Assembly: GCF_002209555.1 (NCBI RefSeq)
Contig: NZ_NJIF01000004.1
Coordinates: forward strand, 496,001-560,000
Direction: 5' to 3'
Length of the DNA stretch: 64,000 nt
Source of the DNA: Achromobacter insolitus
Lineage (GTDB): Bacteria; Pseudomonadota; Gammaproteobacteria; Burkholderiales; Burkholderiaceae_B
Below the pieces are notes generated by a model that was not told the origin of the DNA, searched no databases, and worked only from the letters and a program-made list of their open reading frames with translations. Positions 8,190 to 15,367 of the stretch are shown here, piece after piece; position 1 is the first letter of the stretch, and each line of letters opens with the position of its first letter. Both the position numbers and the translations under genes were made by a program.

Positions 8190-9482
8190 ATGACCACAAG
8201 CCGTCCTGCACGTTCCGCCCTCCTCTTGCGCACCCTTGCCGCCGCCCTGGCCATGGGCCTGGCTGGCGCAGCCACCGCGGGCGTGTCATACCGGCTCGAT
8301 CGCCCCTCGGCCGCCCCCGGCGAAACCGTCACGATCGAAGCGGTGTACTTCAATGAAGGCACCGCCCGCTCCAATTGGGAAGCGCCGCCGGAACTGGTGC
8401 TGCAATGGCGCGGCCAGGACGGCCAGATCGTGCGCAGCCTGGCCAAGTTGCGTGGCGGCCCCGCCAGCTTCAGCGTGCCGGTCAACAACTTCGCGCGCAT
8501 GGCCTGGACCGCCGTCGTACCCGCCACGGCCAAGGGCCTCCAGGCTGTGTCCATCGAAGGGCAGCCTGCCATGATGGCGCTGGACGCCACCGGACGCGAC
8601 AGCGGCACGCTGGCCAGCACGCCCGCGCAGGGCCCGGTTGTGGATGCCGCCAGCGGCCAGCCCGTGCCAGCCGCCGCCGTGGCCGCCGTCGGCGCTTCGC
8701 CCGAAGGCGGCCCCTCGCCCGAGGCCTCCGCCGTGCCAACCGTACAGCAGCAGACCGCGTTCGACCGCTTCCGCAGCTCGATCTCTGAATACAAGCCGGT
8801 GTACTTCGACATCGGCACCCGCGGGCAGACGACCGCCCGTTTCCAGATCAGCGCCAAGTACCGCCTTTTCAGCCCCGCAGGCGACCGCCCGGCGACCTGG
8901 GACGAGAACTTCTACCTGGCGTATACGCAGACCTCGCTATGGGACCTGCAGGGCGATTCCATGCCCTTCATCGACACCACGTTCAATCCCAGCGCCTTCT
9001 GGCTGTCCGACAATATCTGGACGTCCGCCAACCAGAACTGGCGCTTCGGCATGAACACCGGCGTGGAACACAACTCCAACGGCAAGGACGGCGCGGATTC
9101 GCGCTCGCTCAATGACGGCTACATCGAGCCGCGCTTCCATTACCGTTTCGACGGTGGCAGCACGCTCACCTTCGCCCCCAGGGTCAAGGCCTACTTCGGC
9201 GTCGCCAGCGAGAACAGCGATTACTCCGACTACGCCGGCCACGTCGACTGGCAGTTGCGCTGGGCGCAGGACAATGGCGCAGTCGTGTCCGCCATGTACC
9301 GCCAGGGCGACCAGAAGCGCCGCACCACCCAGCTGGATTTCGCGTGGCCGCTGCAACGCACGTGGCTGAACATGAACGGCTATCTGCATCTGCAATACTT
9401 CAACGGCTACGGCGAAACGCTGCTCGGCTACAACCAGCGCAACGAATCGCAGTTCCGGGTCGGCCTGTCGCTGGTGCCCTAA
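8190..9482 (+). CDS. pldA: Outer-membrane phospholipase A (OMPLA) with N-terminal extension
   Basis: 430 residues with a signal peptide (cleavage near ATAG). The C-terminal 250 residues match OMPLA: the catalytic HNSNG motif puts His294, Ser296 and Asn308 at the same spacing as His142, Ser144 and Asn156 of the E. coli enzyme, and the closing FNGYGETLLGYN strand is typical. The protein should be an outer-membrane beta-barrel that hydrolyses phospholipids leaked to the outer leaflet. About 170 residues precede the barrel: a beta-rich segment followed by an Ala/Pro-rich linker (around residues 140-180). It is a single gene, convergent with pdxY. Confidence 0.93.
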   Translation: MTTSRPARSALLLRTLAAALAMGLAGAATAGVSYRLDRPSAAPGETVTIEAVYFNEGTARSNWEAPPELVLQWRGQDGQIVRSLAKLRGGPASFSVPVNNFARMAWTAVVPATAKGLQAVSIEGQPAMMALDATGRDSGTLASTPAQGPVVDAASGQPVPAAAVAAVGASPEGGPSPEASAVPTVQQQTAFDRFRSSISEYKPVYFDIGTRGQTTARFQISAKYRLFSPAGDRPATWDENFYLAYTQTSLWDLQGDSMPFIDTTFNPSAFWLSDNIWTSANQNWRFGMNTGVEHNSNGKDGADSRSLNDGYIEPRFHYRFDGGSTLTFAPRVKAYFGVASENSDYSDYAGHVDWQLRWAQDNGAVVSAMYRQGDQKRRTTQLDFAWPLQRTWLNMNGYLHLQYFNGYGETLLGYNQRNESQFRVGLSLVP

Positions 9483-9541
9483 GACCCACCGGGCCTGCCT
9501 TCAGGGCCTGCCTCAGGCATAAGGGGCGGCAAGTCCCGCCC

Positions 9542-10375
9542 CTAGCCTTCCACCGCCAATTCTTCCCAGCCCAGCTCGCGCGTGCGTTCCAGCGCCGCCG
9601 TGACCTGGGCCGCGGCCGAACGCACTGCTTCGACCAGATACTGCCCCGTCAACAGCCGCGCCGTCACGCCGGCCATGAACACGTCGCCCGTGCCATGCAC
9701 CGAAGGCGGGATGGCGATCTCCGGGTGCGTCACGACCGTGGCCTCATCCCGCGTCACGACCGCCAATTGCAACGTGCCGGCTGCCGCGGCCATGGGCGCG
9801 GCGCTGGTCACCACGATCCAGTCCGGACCGCGCGCAATCAACTCGCGGGCGGCGGCCACCACTTCTTCGATCGACGACAAGGCTCTTCCTACCAGCAGTT
9901 CCAGTTCGAAGTGGTTCGGCGTCATGCCGTCGGCCAAAGGCACCAGCAGATCGCGGTACTGTTGGACCAACCCCTCGTTCACGTACAGGCCGTCGTTGCG
10001 GTCGCCCATGACGGGATCGATGTGCACTTTCAGGTCCGGGCGCGAGGCTCGCAGCGCCGGCAGCCAGCCGGCCAGCAGCCCGGCCTGCCCGGGCTGGCCC
10101 AGGTAACCGCAGACCACCGCGCGCGCCCTGCGGGTAACGCCACGCTCGTCCAGACCTTGCAACAGCCCTTCGAACCAATCCAGCGGCACCGCGCCGCCGT
10201 GCAAGGTCGGATAGTGGGGCGTGTTGCTCAGGATGACCGTAGGCACCGCGATCGCGCGCAGGCCCGCTTTGCGGAAAACCGGCATGGCGGCGTTGTTGCC
10301 GACGCAGCCATACACAACCTGGGATTGGACGGAAACGATATCCACCTGCGCGGTAACGGCGGGGATTGCGCTCAT
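9542..10375 (-). CDS. pdxY: Pyridoxal kinase PdxY
   Basis: 277-residue PfkB/ribokinase-fold kinase that phosphorylates pyridoxal in B6 salvage. The N-terminus has VSVQSQVVYGCVGNNAA, the middle has HIDPVMGD, and the ATP/anion-hole motif is HGTGDVFMAGV near residue 225. An AGGAG ribosome site lies about 10 nt before the ATG. It is the third gene of a minus-strand group after an XRE-cupin regulator and a cupin protein, so B6 salvage may be tied to a PLP-dependent amine pathway; that link is inference. Confidence 0.93.
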   Translation of the reverse strand: MSAIPAVTAQVDIVSVQSQVVYGCVGNNAAMPVFRKAGLRAIAVPTVILSNTPHYPTLHGGAVPLDWFEGLLQGLDERGVTRRARAVVCGYLGQPGQAGLLAGWLPALRASRPDLKVHIDPVMGDRNDGLYVNEGLVQQYRDLLVPLADGMTPNHFELELLVGRALSSIEEVVAAARELIARGPDWIVVTSAAPMAAAAGTLQLAVVTRDEATVVTHPEIAIPPSVHGTGDVFMAGVTARLLTGQYLVEAVRSAAAQVTAALERTRELGWEELAVEG

Positions 10376-10412
10376 GGGGCTATGCTCCTGGAGGACCGCG
10401 GCTCGCGCCAGC

Positions 10413-10775
10413 CTACATGCGGGTGATGAAATAGATCTTCTTGACGAACTGGTCCACTTCCCAGCGTCCGGTATAGCCTTCGGGCATGACGAAGGCCTCG
10501 CCCACGGTCAGTTCGTGCACGGTGCCGTCCGGATCGACCAGGCGCGCCGAGCCCTCGACGATGTAGCCGAATTCGATATAGCCCGTGGTGTTGGACTGGA
10601 ACACGCCAGCCGTGCTTTCCCACACGCCAGCCTCGGCCTTCCCGCCGTTGCCTTCAAAGGCGGTCACGGTGCGGAACGCCGCATCGCCTGAAATCGGGCG
10701 GCGCGGCTTGCCGGGCACGGGATTCTTCATGGGACCGGCGTCGATGCGGACGAGCCGCGATTGATCATTCTTCAT
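10413..10775 (-). CDS. Cupin-domain protein (EutQ/DUF861-like)
   Basis: 120-residue single-domain cupin. The core shows GVFQSNTTGYIEFGYIVEG and VGEAFVMPEGYTGRWEV, as in the (S)-ureidoglycine/EutQ-like DUF861 group. The start at 10775 has AGGAACTGCC before the ATG; a longer reading upstream overlaps the regulator gene in another frame. It lies between the XRE-cupin regulator and pdxY. Such cupins often accompany amine or amino acid oxidising systems; the substrate is unknown. Confidence 0.85.
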   Translation of the reverse strand: MKNDQSRLVRIDAGPMKNPVPGKPRRPISGDAAFRTVTAFEGNGGKAEAGVWESTAGVFQSNTTGYIEFGYIVEGSARLVDPDGTVHELTVGEAFVMPEGYTGRWEVDQFVKKIYFITRM

Positions 10776-10818
10776 GGCAGTTCCTGTATGCGGATAGAGG
10801 GAGAGTCCGGCGTCGCGC

Positions 10819-11373
10819 TCAGTGCGCAGCCACCACCAGCACTTCGGCCAAGGCCCGGCTGACGGTGCGCATGCGGTGCGGCAGTTCGGAATCGAAATAG
10901 ACGGAATCCCCAGTTTCCAGGCGGAATTGACGTTCGCCCACCTGGACTTCGATGGCGCCTTTGAGCACCAACAGGAATTCCTCGCCGGGGTGCGGAAACA
11001 CCGCGGTCGCGTCGGGAAAATCGCGAGGCGGATGCACCACAAAGGGCTCCATCGCCTTGACCTTGCGGCGCCCGGCCAGCGACTCGTAGTGATACTCGCT
11101 GCCCAGGCCCCGGCGTTGCAGCGCTTCGCGGTCCGCCACCCTGACCACGCTGACCACTTCTTCTTGCGCGGCGTCATCCGAGCCCACCAGTTCCGAGACC
11201 CCCAGGCCGTAGGCTTCCGCCAGCCGCAGCACGGTGGAAATGGAGGGTTCGCTCAAGCCCCGCTCCAGTTTGGAGAGGTAGCTTTTGGTCAGGCCCGTGC
11301 GCTGCGCCAGCTGTTCCAGGGACAAGGTTTGCTGGCGGCGCAAGGCGCGCAGGCGGTGCGGCAGGTCTATCAT
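10819..11373 (-). CDS. XRE-family regulator with cupin domain
   Basis: 184 residues: a helix-turn-helix at about 8-62 (TLSLEQLAQRTGLTKSYLSK then LERGLSEPSISTVLRLAEA) and a cupin at about 105-182 (HPGEEFLLVLKGAIEVQVG and VYFDSELPHRMR). It is the second protein of this architecture in the window and is probably the local regulator of the cupin and pdxY genes just downstream on the same strand (43 nt to the cupin gene). Its ligand cannot be read from the sequence. Confidence 0.87.
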   Translation of the reverse strand: MIDLPHRLRALRRQQTLSLEQLAQRTGLTKSYLSKLERGLSEPSISTVLRLAEAYGLGVSELVGSDDAAQEEVVSVVRVADREALQRRGLGSEYHYESLAGRRKVKAMEPFVVHPPRDFPDATAVFPHPGEEFLLVLKGAIEVQVGERQFRLETGDSVYFDSELPHRMRTVSRALAEVLVVAAH

Positions 11374-11463
11374 GGGCGGGGTTGCGATACGGTCGCGGAA
11401 TACGACCGGTAAGCATGCCCTAATCCGGCTCCGCCGTCGAGCCGGCCCCGCGCCCTGCCGCCC

Positions 11464-12246
11464 TCAAGCCAGCACGTCGGGGTGCGCCCGCAGTGCGCGC
11501 CGCGCGTAATACGAAAAACCGACCTGCGACCGCTTGGGCGTCAGGATCCAGTCATGCGCCTCGCGGCCCAGCGCCGGGGGGATGGGCTGGATCTTGCCGG
11601 CGGCCATGGCCAGCAATTGCATGCGCGCGGCCCGCTCGAACTGCAGGGCCAGCACGCAGGCCTCTTCCACCGACCCCGCCGCGATCAACATGCCGTGGTG
11701 CGACAGCAGGATGGCACGCTTGGAGCCCAACGCAGCGGAAATGATCTCGCCTTCCTCGTTGCCCACCGGCACGCCGGGCCAGTCCTTCAGGAAAGCCACA
11801 TCGTCATACAGCGGGCAGTTGTCCATATGAGAGATTTCCAGCGGCACCTCCAGCATCGACAGCGACGCGGCGTGCAGCGGATGGGTATGGATGATGCAGT
11901 TCACGTCGGGACGCGCGCGATAGATCCACGAATGGAAGCGATTGGCCGGATTCGGCATGCCACCGCCTTCCTGCACGCGCAGGTCCTCGTCCACCAGCAA
12001 CAGGTTGCTGGCCGTGATCTCGTCAAAGCCCAGTCCCAGGCGCTGCGTGAAGTAGCGGTCCGGTTCCGGCGCGCGGGCCGTGATCTGCCCGGCCAGCCCG
12101 GAATCATGCCCCCCGTCGAAGAGGATGCGGCAGGTCAGCGCCAGGCGTTCGCGCAAGCTCCATTCCGGCGTCTCGAATTGGCGCTGCATTTCGGCTTTCG
12201 CCCGCGCGATCAGTTCGTCCTTGCCCAGGTGCATCGTATCGGCCAT
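11464..12246 (-). CDS. Class II aldolase/adducin-family protein
   Basis: 260 residues. The zinc-binding histidines are visible in CIIHTHPLHAASLSM and LLSHHGMLIAAGSVEEA, with a GLAGQITARAPEPDRYFTQR segment near the N-terminus. The start at 12246 has GGGAG 8 nt upstream; the longer reading from 12288 would overlap the GST gene. Members catalyse aldol cleavage, decarboxylation or epimerisation of small hydroxy acids. It is the last gene of a Bug receptor-GST-aldolase operon, which suggests uptake and processing of a carboxylate; the actual substrate is open. Confidence 0.85.
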   Translation of the reverse strand: MADTMHLGKDELIARAKAEMQRQFETPEWSLRERLALTCRILFDGGHDSGLAGQITARAPEPDRYFTQRLGLGFDEITASNLLLVDEDLRVQEGGGMPNPANRFHSWIYRARPDVNCIIHTHPLHAASLSMLEVPLEISHMDNCPLYDDVAFLKDWPGVPVGNEEGEIISAALGSKRAILLSHHGMLIAAGSVEEACVLALQFERAARMQLLAMAAGKIQPIPPALGREAHDWILTPKRSQVGFSYYARRALRAHPDVLA

Positions 12247-12274
12247 TGTGGTCACTCCCAAGATTGTGTCTGTG

Positions 12275-12916
12275 TCATGCCGCTTCAATCAGCGGCGTAA
12301 AACCGGGCAAGGCGCGCATGCGCGCCAGCCAGGCGTTGATGTGGGCAAAGCCGGACAGGTCGTAGCCGCCCTCGGCCGCCATGCTCGTGTATGGATACAG
12401 CGCGATGTCGGCGATGGTTGGCGTGGTTCCCACCAGATAGCTGCGTCCAGCCAGATGCGCGTCCATCAGCGCCGCCGCCTTCATGCCGATCTCGCGCCAC
12501 GCCCGCATGGCGGGATCGTCAACCTGCGCCGTGCGGCGCAAGTGGATCAGCAGCCGCGGCTGCGCGAAGGCGTGCATATGCTGGGTCTGCTCGAAGCTCA
12601 GCCAACTGCTGACCTGTGCCTGCTCCAGGCGGCCGGCGGGCAGCCAGGGCGTGTCCGTTCCCAGATACCAGAGGATGGCTTGAGACTCGGCCAGCCACTG
12701 GCCCTCCGGCGTCAAGAGGGCAGGCACCTGCCGCCATGGATTGATGCGCGCAAACGCCTCGGTCTCCAGGTCACCCTGCACGATATCGAAAGTGCGCCGC
12801 GTCACGGCAAGGCCCATGTAACCGCAGGCCAGCCGGATCTTCCAGGCATTGCCCGAACGCAGCGTATCTGCCAGTTCCAGCGGCTTGCCCGCGAGAGGAT
12901 GCGGTATCTGGTTCAT
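12275..12916 (-). CDS. Glutathione S-transferase family protein
   Basis: 213 residues with an N-terminal thioredoxin-like domain (SGNAWKIRLACGYMGL, then the glutathione-contact NPWRQVPALLTPEG and LAESQAILWYLG) and an all-helical C-terminal domain (TIADIALYPYTSMAAEGGYDLSGF). Ser near the N-terminus may be the activating residue. The ATG at 12916 is two bases after the Bug gene stop (TGACGATG), so the genes are translationally coupled. It may detoxify or conjugate an intermediate of the operon's substrate. Confidence 0.88.
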   Translation of the reverse strand: MNQIPHPLAGKPLELADTLRSGNAWKIRLACGYMGLAVTRRTFDIVQGDLETEAFARINPWRQVPALLTPEGQWLAESQAILWYLGTDTPWLPAGRLEQAQVSSWLSFEQTQHMHAFAQPRLLIHLRRTAQVDDPAMRAWREIGMKAAALMDAHLAGRSYLVGTTPTIADIALYPYTSMAAEGGYDLSGFAHINAWLARMRALPGFTPLIEAA

Positions 12917-12918
12917 CG

Positions 12919-13884
12919 TCAATCCATCTTGATGTTGGCGCGCTTCACAATCTCGGTCCACTTGGCTTTCTCGCCGGCGATGAAGCGCTGATACTCATCC
13001 GGCTTGCCCGTGTACAGCTGCGTCCCCTGGGATGCGAGCCGTTCCTTCAATTCCGGCGAGGCCAGAGTCTTCTGCAGCGCCGCATTCAGCTTTTCCAGCA
13101 CTTCAGGCGGCGTGCCCGCAGGCGCGAAGAACGCATTCCACGAACTGATCTGCAGCGCCGCATCGCCCACCTCGCTGCTGGCGGGGACGTCCGGCGCCGA
13201 AGGCAGGCGCTTGTCGGCAGCCACCGTCAGGGCACGCAGTTTGCCCGATGCCGCATGCGGCATGATCACGGGACTGGCATCCATCACCACGTCGACCTGC
13301 TCGCCGATGGCGGCGTTGACGGCCTCGCTGCCGCTCTTGAACGGCACGTGCACGATGTCCAGCCCTGCCGTCAGCTTCAGCAACTCCAGGCCCAGATGCG
13401 GCGAACTCGCGTTGCCCGCCGAACCGAAATTCAGCTTGGCCGGGTTGGCCTTGGCGTAGGCCACGAACTCCCCGAACGTCTTCGCCGGCACGCCCGCCCG
13501 AACCGCAAGCAGATACGGCGACCCCGACACCATGCCCACCGGCGCGAACTTGTCCGCGTCGTAGCTGAGCTTGCTGTAGATCAGCGGGTTGACCACTTGC
13601 GTGCCCACCGTGCCCATGAAGATCGTATAGCCGTCGGCCGGCGCGGTCGCCGCCACCTGCGCCGCAATCACGCCGCCCGCGCCCGGCCGGTTCTCGATCA
13701 CGATACCCTGCCCCAGCACGTCGCCCATGCCCTTGCCCACCTGGCGCGCCACGATGTCCGTGATCCCGCCCGCGCCAAAAGGCACCACCAGCCGTATCGG
13801 CCGGTCCGGATACGCCGCCTGTGCGCCACTTCCCGCCATCGCGGCAACCAATGCCAGCGAGCCGGCAATTCCCGAAATCTTCAT
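12919..13884 (-). CDS. Bug-family tripartite tricarboxylate transporter receptor
   Basis: 321-residue periplasmic receptor with a signal peptide ending AQA-AYPDRPIRLVVPFGAGGITD, the Bug hallmark, then VIENRPGAGG. It heads a three-gene operon with a GST and a class II aldolase. No TctA/TctB genes adjoin it. The ligand is likely an organic acid handled by the aldolase. Confidence 0.9.
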   Translation of the reverse strand: MKISGIAGSLALVAAMAGSGAQAAYPDRPIRLVVPFGAGGITDIVARQVGKGMGDVLGQGIVIENRPGAGGVIAAQVAATAPADGYTIFMGTVGTQVVNPLIYSKLSYDADKFAPVGMVSGSPYLLAVRAGVPAKTFGEFVAYAKANPAKLNFGSAGNASSPHLGLELLKLTAGLDIVHVPFKSGSEAVNAAIGEQVDVVMDASPVIMPHAASGKLRALTVAADKRLPSAPDVPASSEVGDAALQISSWNAFFAPAGTPPEVLEKLNAALQKTLASPELKERLASQGTQLYTGKPDEYQRFIAGEKAKWTEIVKRANIKMD

Positions 13885-13923
13885 GTCATCCCCCTACGGG
13901 CGCCGCCGATCGGCACCATCATG

Positions 13924-13943
13924 ACACGAAGTGTCCTATAGGA
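13924..13943. promoter_or_regulatory. Palindromic elements upstream of the Bug-GST-aldolase operon
   Basis: Two adjoining palindromes, ACAC-GAA-GTGT and the perfect TCCTATAGGA, lie 40-60 bp upstream of the Bug start at 13884, in a region of visibly lower GC. This is a plausible operator or promoter position. The binding protein is not identifiable here. Confidence 0.4.
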
Positions 13944-14177
13944 TATTGATTTTCCGCAAGAGGAAATAGGATGAGGGAAAACCCTTGGTACGAGGAATAA
14001 AGCGCGCCTTTGTCGTCTGCCAGCTGCTCGACCGCCTTGGAGTACGGAACCCTCTTGCGATTCGACACCATCACGAGAATGCGCAGGTGATATCGTGTTT
14101 GACGCGATCGTTGCAGACTCTGCCTTCCGCAAGAGTCCACCTTGCCCGGTTGCCCAGCCAACAAAGGAAACGACACC

Positions 14178-15014
14178 ATGGCATACGTAACTACGAAGGA
14201 TGGAACCGAGATCTTTTATAAGGATTGGGGCCCCAAAGACGCGCAGCCTATTCATTTTCATCATGGCTGGCCGCTCAGCGCCGATGACTGGGACAACCAG
14301 ATGCTGTTCTTCCTCAAGGAAGGCTTCCGCGTCGTCGCCCACGATCGACGCGGGCATGGCCGCTCATCGCAGGTCAGCGAAGGCCACGACATGGACCACT
14401 ATGCCGCCGATGCCTCGGCGGTCGCCGAACATCTCGACCTCCGCAATGCTATCCATATCGGTCACTCGACCGGTGGCGGCCAAGTCGCCCGCTACGTCGC
14501 GCAGCACGGCCAGCCGCAAGGGCGTGTCGCCAAGGCCGTTCTCGTCAGCGCCGTGCCGCCTCTGATGGTCAAGACCGACGCCAACCCGAACGGCACGCCG
14601 CTTGAGGTGTTCGACGGATTTCGCGCCGCGCTCGCGGCGAACCGGGCACAGTTCTTCCGCGATGTACCGGCAGGCCCTTTCTACGGGTACAACCGTTCCG
14701 GCGCCCAGCCATCGCAAGGCGTGATCGAGAATTGGTGGCGTCAAGGCATGATGGGCAGCGCCAAGGCGCATTACGAAGGCATCAAAGCCTTCTCCGAAAC
14801 CGACCAGACCGAGGATTTGAAGGCGATCACCGTCCCGACCCTGGTGATGCAGGGCGATGACGATCAGATCGTTCCCTATCAATGCGCGGCCGTCATGCAA
14901 GACAAGCTTCTGCGAAACAGCACATTGATTATCTATCCTGGCTTCTCGCACGGAATGCTCACCGTGAACGCTGATGTCGTGAACGCAGACCTTCTGAAGT
15001 TCATCCGCGGATAA
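14178..15014 (+). CDS. Alpha/beta hydrolase (non-heme haloperoxidase/arylesterase type)
   Basis: 278 residues. The nucleophile elbow is GHSTGG, the acid is in MQGDDDQIVP and the catalytic His in GFSHGML. The N-terminus (DGTEIFYKDWGPKDAQP, HHGWPLSADDWDNQ) is that of the cofactor-free chloroperoxidase/arylesterase group. AAAGGAAA precedes the ATG at 14178. It stands alone on the plus strand with a GC-rich hairpin after its stop. The natural substrate is unknown; haloperoxidase activity in this family is usually a side reaction of an esterase. Confidence 0.9.
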   Translation: MAYVTTKDGTEIFYKDWGPKDAQPIHFHHGWPLSADDWDNQMLFFLKEGFRVVAHDRRGHGRSSQVSEGHDMDHYAADASAVAEHLDLRNAIHIGHSTGGGQVARYVAQHGQPQGRVAKAVLVSAVPPLMVKTDANPNGTPLEVFDGFRAALAANRAQFFRDVPAGPFYGYNRSGAQPSQGVIENWWRQGMMGSAKAHYEGIKAFSETDQTEDLKAITVPTLVMQGDDDQIVPYQCAAVMQDKLLRNSTLIIYPGFSHGMLTVNADVVNADLLKFIRG

Positions 15015-15367
15015 ACTCGGCGCGCCGGGCTCTCCGCCCGGCGCATTCCTCCGGCAGCGCCTGTACCTCTACATCACGCGCACGCCCAAAAACTCGATCG
15101 GTCGCCCGGCCTGCTCCGTGGAGATCACCTAACCTTTCAGCGCGCTGGTAAGGTCGTATACCGTGACGCTGCCCAGGTCGGCAAGGCACGGATCCGTGCC
15201 CTGGAAATGGGCCGCTTTCAAGCCGCAGCCCCGCCGGACAATTGTTGTTACACAATCCTTGTGCAAATATTGCACCTTGGTGATGTAGTGACACAATTCG
15301 CAGGGCTTGCAAACCCGTGGGCGGCAGCGGGCAACAGGCCGGCTCCCTTTCGGAGAACCCGAAGTCC
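15015..15367. other. Non-coding region upstream of the hybrid kinase operon
   Basis: 353 nt without a supportable gene. It holds the hydrolase hairpin, the perfect 16-bp palindrome GGCACGGATCCGTGCC (15185-15200), and a second palindrome GTGCAA-ATA-TTGCAC (15261-15275) in an AT-rich stretch that could be the kinase promoter or its operator. None of the GGAAATTTCC-type elements seen further downstream is present here. Confidence 0.5.
15022..15044 (+). terminator. Hairpin downstream of the alpha/beta hydrolase
   Basis: The perfect 9-bp stem GCGCCGGGC/GCCCGGCGC with a 5-nt loop lies 8 nt after the stop. There is only a short ATT tail, so its strength as a terminator is uncertain. Confidence 0.5.

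Noticed and set aside
9523-9542. GGGGCGG/CCGCCCC dyad between pldA and pdxY as a terminator
   Set aside because: No T-run on either strand and it reaches into the pdxY stop codon, so the support is too weak.
13919-14179. 86-codon minus-strand frame in the gap before the alpha/beta hydrolase
   Set aside because: No recognisable family or ribosome site, and it covers the probable promoters of both flanking genes. A decayed gene fragment is possible but unsupported.
15070-15150. Minus-strand fragment reading GRPIEFLGVRVM, reminiscent of a GntR/UTRA C-terminus
   Set aside because: Too short and interrupted by stops; the resemblance is weak and nothing upstream supports a regulator gene.
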